Below are positions 26,300 to 33,695 of a DNA stretch of 37,969 nt, piece after piece. This DNA comes from Acetobacteraceae bacterium (lineage in GTDB: Bacteria > Pseudomonadota > Alphaproteobacteria > Acetobacterales > Acetobacteraceae): positions 1-37,969 of the forward strand of contig JAIEOP010000130.1 of the NCBI GenBank assembly GCA_019750465.1. Direction: 5' to 3'. Each line of letters opens with the position of its first letter. The stretch's first letter is position 1. The notes under the pieces were generated by a model, which made no database searches, was not told where the DNA came from, and saw only the letters and a list, made by a program, of their open reading frames with translations. Both the position numbers and the translations under genes were made by a program.

Positions 26300-27553
26300 A
26301 TGAACGCCATCACCAACCCTCGGCGCGAGCAGCTTCTGGCGGGCGCCGCCGGGCCGCTGGAAGGCTTCGACGTCTCCGACCCGGCGCTGTTCGAGCACGA
26401 GGCATGGGGCCCCTACTTCAAGCGGCTGCGTGCCGAGGATCCGGTGCACTACACGCCGGACAGCCGCTTCGGCCCATACTGGTCGATCTCCCGGTACAAG
26501 GACATCATGGCCGTCGAGGTCGATCACGGCACGTACTCGAACGCCCATGGCGGCGTCCAGATCATCGACCAGCCCGAGGGGATGCAGCGGCCGAGCTTCA
26601 TCCGCATGGATCCGCCGAAGCACGACGAGCAGCGCAAGGTGGTGCAGCCCATCGTCGCACCGGGCAACCTGGCCAACATGGAAGGGCTGATCCGCGAGCG
26701 CACCCGCCGCGTGCTGGACGGCCTGCCGCGCAACGAGGAATTCGACTGGGTCGAGCATGTCTCCATCGAGCTGACCACGCTGATGCTGGCGACCCTGTTC
26801 GACTGGCCGATCGAGCGGTATCGCCAGCTCACCTACTGGTCCGACATCGCGATCTGCGACATCGAGGCACCCGACGCGCCGGTGAAGACCGAGGAAGCGC
26901 GCTTCGAGGTGCTGAAGGAGATGGCCTCCGAAATGGGCGCGCTCTTCGCCGAGCGGCAGAAGATGCCGCCGCGCTTCGACCTGCTGTCGATGCTCGCGCA
27001 TGGCGAGGCGACGCGCGAGATGCCGCTGCGCGAGTTCATGGGCAACCTGGCGCTGCTCATCGTCGGCGGCAACGACACCACGCGCAACTCCATGTCGGGC
27101 GGGCTCTGGGCGCTGAGCCAGAACCCGGGCGAATGGGCGAAGCTGCGCGCCGATCCCTCGCTCATCCCCTCCATGGTGAGCGAGATCATCCGCTGGGTGA
27201 CGCCGGTGATCCACATGCGCCGCACGGCGCTGCGCGACACGGAGCTTTGCGGGCGAACGATCCGCGAGGGCGAGAAGGTGGTGATGTGGTACGTCTCGGC
27301 GAACCGCGACGAGACCGCCATCGAGCAGCCGGAGCGCTTCTGGATCGACCGGCCGAAGGCGCGCCAGCACATGTCCTTCGGCTTCGGCGTGCACCGCTGC
27401 GTCGGCAATCGGCTGGCGGAGCTGCAGCTGCGCATCCTGTGGGAGGAAGTGCTGGCGCGCTTCCAGCACATCGAGGTGCTGGGGCCGCCGAAGCGGCTGT
27501 ACTCCAATTTCATCCACGGCATCCGCAGCCTGCCGGTACGGATTCCGGGCTGA
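26300..27553 (+). CDS. Cytochrome P450, CYP153-like
   Basis: The 417-residue soluble haem monooxygenase has the I-helix motif LLIVGGNDTTRNSMSGG (oxygen-binding GGNDTT at 256-261), the K-helix ExxR (Glu295, Arg298), and the haem loop FGFGVHRCVGNRLAE with axial Cys367. Together with VIHMRRTAL and VVMWYVSANRDE these fit the CYP153 family, which hydroxylates the terminal carbon of alkanes and other hydrophobic substrates. The ferredoxin and ferredoxin reductase that CYP153 enzymes need are not next to it. GGGAGG about 9 nt before the ATG at 26300 supports the start. Confidence 0.9.
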   Translation: MNAITNPRREQLLAGAAGPLEGFDVSDPALFEHEAWGPYFKRLRAEDPVHYTPDSRFGPYWSISRYKDIMAVEVDHGTYSNAHGGVQIIDQPEGMQRPSFIRMDPPKHDEQRKVVQPIVAPGNLANMEGLIRERTRRVLDGLPRNEEFDWVEHVSIELTTLMLATLFDWPIERYRQLTYWSDIAICDIEAPDAPVKTEEARFEVLKEMASEMGALFAERQKMPPRFDLLSMLAHGEATREMPLREFMGNLALLIVGGNDTTRNSMSGGLWALSQNPGEWAKLRADPSLIPSMVSEIIRWVTPVIHMRRTALRDTELCGRTIREGEKVVMWYVSANRDETAIEQPERFWIDRPKARQHMSFGFGVHRCVGNRLAELQLRILWEEVLARFQHIEVLGPPKRLYSNFIHGIRSLPVRIPG

Positions 27554-27555
27554 TT

Positions 27556-27691
27556 CCCTCCCCCGCTGGCGGGGGAGGGTGGCGAGCAGCGTGAGCCGGG
27601 TGGGGGGTGGCCGGGCGGCAAAACGCCCGAGGTCGGGCCACCCCCACCCCGGTTCGACGTGCACGTCGAACCCCCCGCCAGCGGGGGAGGG
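27556..27691. repeat. Nested GC-rich palindromic repeat element (REP-like)
   Basis: An exact 20-bp inverted repeat (27556-27575 and 27672-27691) encloses a second near-perfect 17-bp pair (27596-27612 and 27636-27652, two mismatches), which encloses CGGGCG/CGCCCG (27612-27617 and 27624-27629). The left arm is itself a hairpin (CCCTCCCCCGC, then TG, then GCGGGGGAGGG). The element fills the gap between the converging P450 and cfa genes and could serve as a two-way terminator. A related sequence lies at 30174-30214. Confidence 0.75.
27651..27672. repeat. 22-bp perfect palindrome within the repeat element
   Basis: From 27651 to 27672 the sequence equals its own reverse complement; the left half is GGTTCGACGTG. 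It sits inside the right arm of the larger element, exactly where the related copy at 30174-30214 has only a GA, so it looks like an insertion into the repeat or a protein-binding site. Confidence 0.7.
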
Positions 27692-27695
27692 GGTA

Positions 27696-29018
27696 TCAGG
27701 CGTAGAGGTCGGCCCGCGTCGGCGGCATCCCGCTCGCGCCCCGCGCGCGCCTGGTCGCCACGGTCTGGAAGATGCCGATCGTGCCCCGCTCGAAGCCGAG
27801 CGAGACGCCCGCCAGGTACAGCAGCCAGAGCCGGACCTTCGCTGCCCCCACCTCGCGCTCCGCCGCCTCCCGGTTCGCGTACAGCCGCTCCGTCCAGAGC
27901 CGCGTCGTGCGGGCGTAGTGCTCGCGCCAGCCCTCCACGTCATGGACCTCGAAGCCGTTGCGCTCCAGGCCATCGATCGTGCCGCCGATATGGTCCAGCT
28001 CGCTGCCGGGAAAGACGTAGTCCACCACAGCGGCGTATTCCGGCCGCTTCTTCCGGAACTCCCGCTCCGTCCGCTTCATCGGCCGCGTGATGGCGTGATG
28101 CAGGTAGATCCCCCGCGGCCGGAGCAGCCGCCTGATCTGTCCGAAATACGCGTCGCGGTTCGCCAGCCCGACATGCTCGAACATGCCGATGGAGGCGATC
28201 TTGTCGAACGCCTCGCCGTCCAGCGCGCGGAAGTCCCTGAGCTCGATGGTGACGCGGTCCTCGAGGCCGAGCCGCCGCACCTTCGCCACCGCCGCATCGT
28301 GCTGCGCCTGGCTGAGGGTCACGCCATGTGCCGTCACGCCATGGTGGAGTGCCGCGTGGCAGACCAGGCCGCCCCAGCCGCAGCCGATGTCCAGCATCCG
28401 CTCGCGGGACCTGAGGCGCAGCTTGCGGCAGATCATCTCCAGCTTGGCCCGCTGCGCCTCCTCGATCCCCGCTTCCCAGTGCGGGAAATAGGCGCAGGAA
28501 TAGACCATCTCCGGATCGAGGAAGAGGGCGTAGAATTCGTTCGACAGGTCGTAGTGGAACTGCACCAGCGCCCTGTCATCCCGGCCCCTCTCCGGCCGCG
28601 CAGCCTGCGCGCCGGCATAGGCGTGGCCCGCGGAACCCGGCTTGCCGGGTCCGAAGGCGAAGGGCAGCAGCGCGCGGACCAGCGCCGGCTTGTCCAGCGC
28701 CCGCCACAGCCCGCGCGTGCCGCCCGGCGCCCCCGCGCGCCGCGCCGCGAGATCGAGCAGCGTGCCGCCCTCGATGGCCAACGCGCCCTCGGCCACCAGC
28801 TCCACCACGGTGTTCAGCCGCGGGCGGCGCAGCAGCCGCGTCAGCGCCGCCGGGGCGTTCACCGCCACCGCCAGGTCGCCGGACCAGTGCGACCCGAGTG
28901 GCACCGTGCTGCCGTCCCAGAAGCGGATCGCAAGGTCCATGCCGAGATGCGCCGCCGCCTGCCCCGCCAGGCGGTGCAGGGCGGCCAGCCGGCGGTCCGG
29001 GATCATCGCTGCGGTCAT
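27696..29018 (-). CDS. cfa: Cyclopropane-fatty-acyl-phospholipid synthase family methyltransferase
   Basis: The 440-residue protein should transfer a methylene from SAM onto unsaturated phospholipid acyl chains in the membrane. An N-terminal lipid-binding part (about 1-150) precedes the catalytic domain with VQFHYDLSNEFYALFLDPEM, YSCAYF (Cys175), the SAM loop MLDIGCGWGGL (208-218), GMFEHVG (Glu281) and the YLHHAI His pair, the residues that hold the bicarbonate in known synthases. YVFPGSEL follows as expected. ATGs at 29018 and 29006 are both possible starts. It converges on the P450 gene across the palindromic repeat and diverges from the SDR gene. Confidence 0.9.
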   Translation of the reverse strand: MTAAMIPDRRLAALHRLAGQAAAHLGMDLAIRFWDGSTVPLGSHWSGDLAVAVNAPAALTRLLRRPRLNTVVELVAEGALAIEGGTLLDLAARRAGAPGGTRGLWRALDKPALVRALLPFAFGPGKPGSAGHAYAGAQAARPERGRDDRALVQFHYDLSNEFYALFLDPEMVYSCAYFPHWEAGIEEAQRAKLEMICRKLRLRSRERMLDIGCGWGGLVCHAALHHGVTAHGVTLSQAQHDAAVAKVRRLGLEDRVTIELRDFRALDGEAFDKIASIGMFEHVGLANRDAYFGQIRRLLRPRGIYLHHAITRPMKRTEREFRKKRPEYAAVVDYVFPGSELDHIGGTIDGLERNGFEVHDVEGWREHYARTTRLWTERLYANREAAEREVGAAKVRLWLLYLAGVSLGFERGTIGIFQTVATRRARGASGMPPTRADLYA

Positions 29019-29126
29019 CACGGCGCCGGGGTGTAGCGGGGGCGACCGGCCAGGGATACCCGGCTTCACGGCCCGGCGCCCCGGGGCTACCAATGGCGGA
29101 TCACCCCCAACGGAGAGGAAACGCCC

Positions 29127-30038
29127 ATGGGCATGCTGGATGGGAAGGTCGCGGTCGTCACCGGATCGGGCGGCGGCATCGGCCGCGAGATCGCGGTGCA
29201 CATGGCCGCCGCCGGCGCCAAGGTCGTGGTCTGCGACGTGGGCGCCAGCCTTTCGGGCGAGGGCGGCTCGGCCACCCCGGCGCAGCAGACCAAGGCCATC
29301 ATCGAGCAGAAGGGCGGCCAGGCGGCGATCAGCACCGACAGCGTCGCCTCCTGGGACAGCGCCGGCAAGATCATCCAGTGCGCGATGGACAGCTTCGGCC
29401 AGATCGACATCGTCGTGAACAATGCCGGAATCCTGCGCGACCAGATCTTCCACCGCATGACCGCCGAGGAATGGGACGCGGTGATCGCCGTGCACCTCTC
29501 GGGCAGCTTCTACGTCTCGCGCCACGCGGCGACGCATTTCCGCAAGCAGGAGAGCGGCGCCTATGTCCACATCACCAGCACCTCGGGCCTGATCGGCAAT
29601 TTCGGCCAGGCGAATTACGCGGCGGCCAAGCTCGGAATCTGTGCTCTGTCGAAGTCGATCGCGCTGGACATGAAGCGCTACAACGTGCGCTCCAACTGCC
29701 TCGCGCCCTTCGCCTGGAGCCGCATGACGTCCTCCATTCCGGCCGAGACGCCGGAGCAGAAGGCGCGCGTCGAGAAGATCATGCGCATGGGGCCTGAGAA
29801 GAACGCGCCGCTCGCGGTGTTCCTCGCCTCCGACGCGGCGAAGGAGGTCTCGGGCCAGATCTTCGGCCCGCGCATGAACGAGCTGTTTCTGTTCAGCCAG
29901 TCGCGCCCGATCCGCTCGATCCACACGGCGGAGGGCTGGACGCCGGAGCTGATCGCCGAGATCGCGCTGCCGGCGCTGAAGAGCAGCTTCACGCCGCTGG
30001 ACCGTTCGGGCGAGGTGCTGAGCTGGGATCCCGTGTGA
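29127..30038 (+). CDS. Short-chain dehydrogenase/reductase, 3-hydroxyacyl-CoA dehydrogenase-like
   Basis: The 303-residue NAD(P)-dependent enzyme has the nucleotide motif TGSGGGIG (about 13-20), NNAG near 99, the catalytic Ser in ITSTSG and Tyr-x3-Lys in NYAAAKLG. The longer C-terminus and the LDGKVAVVTGSGGGIGREIA start resemble the SDR part of multifunctional beta-oxidation enzymes (HSD17B4 type), which suggests 3-hydroxyacyl-CoA or steroid-like substrates. AGAGGAAA about 8 nt upstream of the ATG at 29127 is the ribosome site. It is divergent from cfa. Confidence 0.87.
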   Translation: MGMLDGKVAVVTGSGGGIGREIAVHMAAAGAKVVVCDVGASLSGEGGSATPAQQTKAIIEQKGGQAAISTDSVASWDSAGKIIQCAMDSFGQIDIVVNNAGILRDQIFHRMTAEEWDAVIAVHLSGSFYVSRHAATHFRKQESGAYVHITSTSGLIGNFGQANYAAAKLGICALSKSIALDMKRYNVRSNCLAPFAWSRMTSSIPAETPEQKARVEKIMRMGPEKNAPLAVFLASDAAKEVSGQIFGPRMNELFLFSQSRPIRSIHTAEGWTPELIAEIALPALKSSFTPLDRSGEVLSWDPV

Positions 30039-30125
30039 CCTGACCGCCCGCGCGCAGGCAGGCCACGCGCTGGGCGAGCGCAGCTTCTTCCGCAACGGAC
30101 CTGACCGCCCGCGCGCAGGCAGGCC
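30037..30125. repeat. Pair of 28-bp direct repeats downstream of the SDR gene
   Basis: The 28-bp sequence beginning GACCTGACCGCCCGCGCGCA occurs at 30037-30064 and again at 30098-30125 without mismatch, 61 bp apart start to start. The first copy begins inside the SDR stop codon. The unit contains the inner dyad GCGCGC. The 33 bp between the copies show no recognisable gene. Confidence 0.75.
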
Positions 30126-30189
30126 TGGGTCGGGTAGCCGCGCCGCACCGTCTTGCGGTGGCCGGACCAGGAAGCCACCCCCACCCCGA

Positions 30190-30214
30190 CCCTCCCTCGC
30201 CATGCGGGGGAGGG
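30190..30214. repeat. Second copy of the GC-rich hairpin repeat
   Basis: CCCTCCCTCGC (30190-30200) pairs with GCGGGGGAGGG (30204-30214) with one T-G wobble and a 3-nt loop. The preceding GCCACCCCCACCCC (30174-30187) also matches the element at 27636-27691, so the two are members of one dispersed family. It lies 50 bp before the nitroreductase start. Confidence 0.65.
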
Positions 30215-30264
30215 AGCGACGCCGGCCCCTTCCCCCCCGCGCCGGGCGGTGCGACCATCCCGCC

Positions 30265-31095
30265 ATGAACCCCGACGCACTGATCCGTGCGCGCTACGGC
30301 ATCCGGCCGGAGGCGCCCTCCCCCTTCGCCGCGCCGGAGACGGTGCCTCCGGCATTGGCCACCATCCTCGACCGGCGGGTGACGCGGCGCTATCGGGCCG
30401 AGCCGATCCCGGAGCCGCTGCTGCGCACCCTGCTCGCCGCCATGCAGTCGGCGCCGAGCAAGTCGGACCTGCAGCAGTACTCCGTCATCGTCCTCCAGGA
30501 CGCGCAGAAGATCGCGCAGATCGCGCGCTGGATCGGCGGCATGGACTGGATAGCGGAAGCGCCGGTCTTCCTGCTGTTCTGCGGCGACATCCGCCGTGGC
30601 CGGCGGGTCTGCGCGCTGCATGGCCGCAGCCACGCCAACGACAACGTCGATACCTTCGTCAACGCCACCGCCGATGCGGCGCTGGCCATGGGCACCATGA
30701 TCCTGGCCGCCGAGGCGGCGGGCCTCGGCACCTGCCCGATCTCCTACGTGCGCAACCACGTGGAGAAGATCGGGCCGATGTGCGGCCTGCCGGAAGGGGT
30801 ATTTCCCGTCGCCGGGCTGACGCTCGGCGTCCCGGAGGGCAGCCGCAACTGGCTCTCGCCGCGCCTGCCGCAGCACCTGGTGGTGCACCGGGAGAGCTAC
30901 GACGACAGCGGCCTGGAGGCGGCGCTGCCGGCCTATGACGCCGCCCGCCCGCCGGCGCGGCCGCGCTACCCCGAAATCCACGGGCCGAAGCCCGAGGGCT
31001 GCTTCTGGAGCGAGAATGCGGCGCGCCAGCTTTCCGTGCCGGAACGCTTCGGGCTGCGCACCTGGCTCCGGCAGCGGGGCCTGGCGCTTGACTGA
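30265..31095 (+). CDS. Nitroreductase-family FMN oxidoreductase
   Basis: The 276-residue flavoprotein shows the nitroreductase FMN contacts: RRVTRRYRAEPIPEPLLRTL, an SAPSKSDLQQYSVIVLQD stretch, and AMGTMILAAEAAGLGTCPIS followed by GVFPVAGLTLGVPEG. Members reduce nitro compounds, quinones or enones with NAD(P)H; the natural substrate is unknown. The ATG at 30265 gives a normal N-terminus. The stop overlaps the proposed TTG start of the NUDIX gene, suggesting coupled translation. Confidence 0.87.
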   Translation: MNPDALIRARYGIRPEAPSPFAAPETVPPALATILDRRVTRRYRAEPIPEPLLRTLLAAMQSAPSKSDLQQYSVIVLQDAQKIAQIARWIGGMDWIAEAPVFLLFCGDIRRGRRVCALHGRSHANDNVDTFVNATADAALAMGTMILAAEAAGLGTCPISYVRNHVEKIGPMCGLPEGVFPVAGLTLGVPEGSRNWLSPRLPQHLVVHRESYDDSGLEAALPAYDAARPPARPRYPEIHGPKPEGCFWSENAARQLSVPERFGLRTWLRQRGLALD

Positions 31096-31798
31096 GGGCG
31101 CCCGGCTCGGCGAGCGGCCCGAGGACGACAATCCCGGCGGCCCGGCCGAGGCGCGGCGTGCCGCGCCGCGGGCCGTCCGCCCGCGCCATGCCGCCAGCCT
31201 GCTGGTGTGGCGCCGCAGCGGCGCGCGCGGCATCGAGGTGCTGATGGGCCTGCGCCACGCCCGCCACCGCTTCATGCCCAACGTGCTGGTGTTCCCGGGC
31301 GGGCGCGTGGATCGCGGCGACCATCGGGCGAAGGCCATCAGCGAGTTGCGGCCGCTGACGCGCGCCGGGCTGGAACGCCAGGCGCCGCCCTCCCTGGCGC
31401 GGGCCCTCGGCGTCGCCGCGGCGCGGGAGCTGCACGAGGAGACCGGGCTGGTGCTGGGGCGGCTGGAGACGCTCCGGCTTTGGCCCGACCTCGCTGCCAT
31501 CGACTATCTCTGCCGCGCGGTGACGCCGCCCAACCGCTTCATGCGGTTCAATGCGCGTTTCCTGATCGCCCCGGCTGAGGCGGCACACGGCGCGATCCGC
31601 GGCTCTGGCGAGCTGGAGGAGCTGCGCTTCTTCACACTGGCCGAGGCGCGGGCCCACAAGGTGGCGACGATCACCGCGAAGGTGCTGGCGGAGTTCGAGA
31701 TGTGGCTGGCGATGGGGGCGGAGGAGCGCGCGACGCGCCCGCTGATCTGCTTCCGCAGCGAGCGCCGGGCGCAGGACAGCCGGGTTCCGGAGCGGTGA
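31088..31798 (+). CDS. NUDIX hydrolase
   Basis: The protein of about 236 residues has the opening ASLLVWRRSGARGIEVLMGL, then PNVLVFPGGRVDRGD, a long insertion and the core catalytic box AARELHEETGLVLG (RE-x2-EE-x-G). The insertion between FPGGR and the box recalls NUDT19-like CoA/acyl-CoA pyrophosphatases, but the substrate is unproven. The TTG at 31088 is taken as start because the frame has no ATG before the fold begins and TTG overlaps the nitroreductase stop by 8 nt; the true start could differ. Confidence 0.8.
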   Translation: MTEGARLGERPEDDNPGGPAEARRAAPRAVRPRHAASLLVWRRSGARGIEVLMGLRHARHRFMPNVLVFPGGRVDRGDHRAKAISELRPLTRAGLERQAPPSLARALGVAAARELHEETGLVLGRLETLRLWPDLAAIDYLCRAVTPPNRFMRFNARFLIAPAEAAHGAIRGSGELEELRFFTLAEARAHKVATITAKVLAEFEMWLAMGAEERATRPLICFRSERRAQDSRVPER

Positions 31799-31871
31799 AC
31801 CCGGAGGGCCACCTCCGATTGCTTCGGGCGCGCAATCCTTTAGGCTCCGCCAGCGCAGGGGAGCATGCCAC

Positions 31872-32681
31872 GTGACATCGACCGCCAATTTCAGCGCGAA
31901 CCCAACCACGTTCTGCGGCAACTACTCGGTCCTGGTGGCGGAACCGCCCGGCCTGCTCGGCGCGCTGGCGATCAACGCGAACCACGTGATCGCGCCGATG
32001 CGGATGCACGCCACCTTCGCGCCCTTCGCCACCCTGCCCTCGGTCTCGGTGTGCACCATCGGCGCCGCCGCGACCGCCAGTTCGGTCGGCTGCTACTTCC
32101 TGCCCTACCTGCCGGATGGCGCGACAACCATGACCATCGGCGGTGCGGATGACTACTTCTTCACCTCCATGATGACCGGCTGCTCGCTGCAGGTGTTCGG
32201 GCCGGCGGCGGCGCCGACGATCACCCATTCCAATGCCGGAGGCACCTTCAACGGCACGGCGGGAACCCTGGCCGCGGCCACCGCCGCGGCGCAGATCCAG
32301 ATCAACAACATGTTCCCCGCGGTGCCGCTGGGCGAGGTCGGCCACACCGCGACCCGGCTCGACCTGAACGGCGCCTACACCCCTGGCTCGCAGCTTTACG
32401 CGCGCAACAACTACCCCGCCTTGCCGGGGTACCGGGTGAAGGACTTCAACTTCGACATGGTGAACACCAAGGGCACAAACCGACCCGAACTCGGTATGTT
32501 CTCCTTCGGCGTGCGCAATCCCGGCACAGGGGACTGGACCTTCTACTGGTCGGCCAGCGCGAGTGTGCATGGTCGGCAGAAGTCCGGGCACACTCACCTG
32601 GGCTTTATCAAGGTTGGTGTCCAGAACAACAACATCGTGGACGAGGTCTCGCTCGGCGGCGCGGTGCAATTCTGGCCGTGA
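31872..32681 (+). CDS. Orphan 269-residue protein with a deaminase/deamidase-like Cys-His pattern
   Basis: I do not recognise this gene from a named family. It is soluble in appearance, without signal peptide or membrane helix, rich in Ala, Gly, Asn, Thr and aromatic residues and nearly free of Lys and Glu. The core DDYFFTSMMTGCSLQVFG followed by THSN places Thr98, Cys104 and His119. The spacing T-x5-C equals that of Thr88/Cys94 in BLF1, MTGC resembles the LxGC motif, and C-x14-H equals Cys866/His881 in CNF1, so a glutamine deamidase-like fold is conceivable. The start is a GTG preceded by AGGGGAGC. It stands alone, with an AT-rich flank downstream, and converges on the MBL gene. Confidence 0.6.
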   Translation: MTSTANFSANPTTFCGNYSVLVAEPPGLLGALAINANHVIAPMRMHATFAPFATLPSVSVCTIGAAATASSVGCYFLPYLPDGATTMTIGGADDYFFTSMMTGCSLQVFGPAAAPTITHSNAGGTFNGTAGTLAAATAAAQIQINNMFPAVPLGEVGHTATRLDLNGAYTPGSQLYARNNYPALPGYRVKDFNFDMVNTKGTNRPELGMFSFGVRNPGTGDWTFYWSASASVHGRQKSGHTHLGFIKVGVQNNNIVDEVSLGGAVQFWP

Positions 32682-32694
32682 TGTAGTCCTTATT

Positions 32695-32712
32695 GGTTGC
32701 AGTTACAGAACC
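32695..32712 (+). terminator. Weak hairpin with T-rich tail after the orphan gene
   Basis: GGTT (32695-32698) and AACC (32709-32712) form a 4-bp stem 13 nt after the stop, followed by TTATATTTTATT. The stem is short, but the T-rich tail is rare in this genome and fits an intrinsic terminator. Confidence 0.35.
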
Positions 32713-32813
32713 TTATATTTTATTGCACCGCGTTCTCGGGCATTTCGATACTCGCGCCCTCAAAAGCTAGAGCAATGTTTCTGCCATGCTTATTTCCCAC
32801 CGAATGAGTCAGG

Positions 32814-33695
32814 TCATCGTGTTCGCCAGCGCTCCCCCTCCCGCACCACCGCGCCTTCGCCCTCCAGCTTGATCAGGTGGCTCAGCAGGCTCCGCCCGGC
32901 CGGCCCGACCAGCCGCGGATCGAGCGGCCCGTAGACCGGCGGCACCAGCTCGACGGCCGTCGCGGCCCCGGCCGCTCGCAGCGCCTCCAGCGTCTTCGCC
33001 TCGCGCTCCAGCCGGTGCGCCTTCAGCGCCGCCAGGTAGGGTCCTGGCCCCGGCAGCCGCGGCCCATGGCCGCAGAGGTACATCCGATCCGCCTCGCCGC
33101 GCGCGATCAGCCGCTCCAGGCTGGTCATGTAGGCCGCCATGTCGCCGTCCGGCGGGCTGACGACGCTGGTGGACCAGCTCATCACCATGTCGGCCGAGAA
33201 GAAATTGCCTGCGGTGCCGTCCATCGCGAAGCACAGATGGTTGCCGCAATGCCCCGGCGTGTGCAGCGCCGTCAGCCGCCAGTCGTCGCCCTCCACCACC
33301 CCGCCATCCGGCACCGCGACGTCCGGCGTGAAGCCGTGGTCGCCGCCCTCCCCGCCCTGGTCCGGCGGCGTCATGTGCCGGCCGAAGCCATGGGTCGGCG
33401 CCCCCGTCGCCGCCTGCAGCGCCCGCGCCCCCGGCGAGTGGTCGCGGTGGGTGTGGGAGACCAGGATATGGGTGATCTCCTCCCCGCGCAGGGCGGCCAG
33501 GATCGCGGCCAGGTGCGCCGCGTCCTCCGGCCCCGGATCCAGCACCGCAACCCGGCCGCGGCCGATGATCCAGGTGTTGGTGCCGCGGAAGGTGAAGGCG
33601 GAGGGGTTGTTGCACAGCACGCGGCGCACGCCGGGCGCGGTCTCCTCCACCGCGCCATGGGCCAGGTCGTCCTTGCGCAGGAACGGGATGGTCAT
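32814..33695 (-). CDS. MBL-fold hydrolase, LACTB2/glyoxalase II-like
   Basis: The 293-residue protein has the metallo-beta-lactamase fold: TFRGTNTWIIGRGRVAVLDP, the metal motif VSHTHRDHSPG, HTPGHCGNH for the third His, FSADMVMSWSTSVV with the bridging Asp, and YLCGHGPRL for the last His. A C-terminal winged-helix part (about 225-293: LVGPAGRSLLSHLIKLEGEG) matches the LACTB2-type layout, which links it to RNA or thioester hydrolysis. There is no signal peptide. The ATG at 33695 overlaps the stop of the EamA gene upstream (ATGA), so the three genes form an operon. Confidence 0.87.
   Translation of the reverse strand: MTIPFLRKDDLAHGAVEETAPGVRRVLCNNPSAFTFRGTNTWIIGRGRVAVLDPGPEDAAHLAAILAALRGEEITHILVSHTHRDHSPGARALQAATGAPTHGFGRHMTPPDQGGEGGDHGFTPDVAVPDGGVVEGDDWRLTALHTPGHCGNHLCFAMDGTAGNFFSADMVMSWSTSVVSPPDGDMAAYMTSLERLIARGEADRMYLCGHGPRLPGPGPYLAALKAHRLEREAKTLEALRAAGAATAVELVPPVYGPLDPRLVGPAGRSLLSHLIKLEGEGAVVREGERWRTR

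Noticed and set aside
26161-27594. Second + strand frame of 477 codons over the P450
   Set aside because: Arg/Ala-rich frame-shifted shadow of the P450, whose haem and I-helix motifs lie in the other frame.
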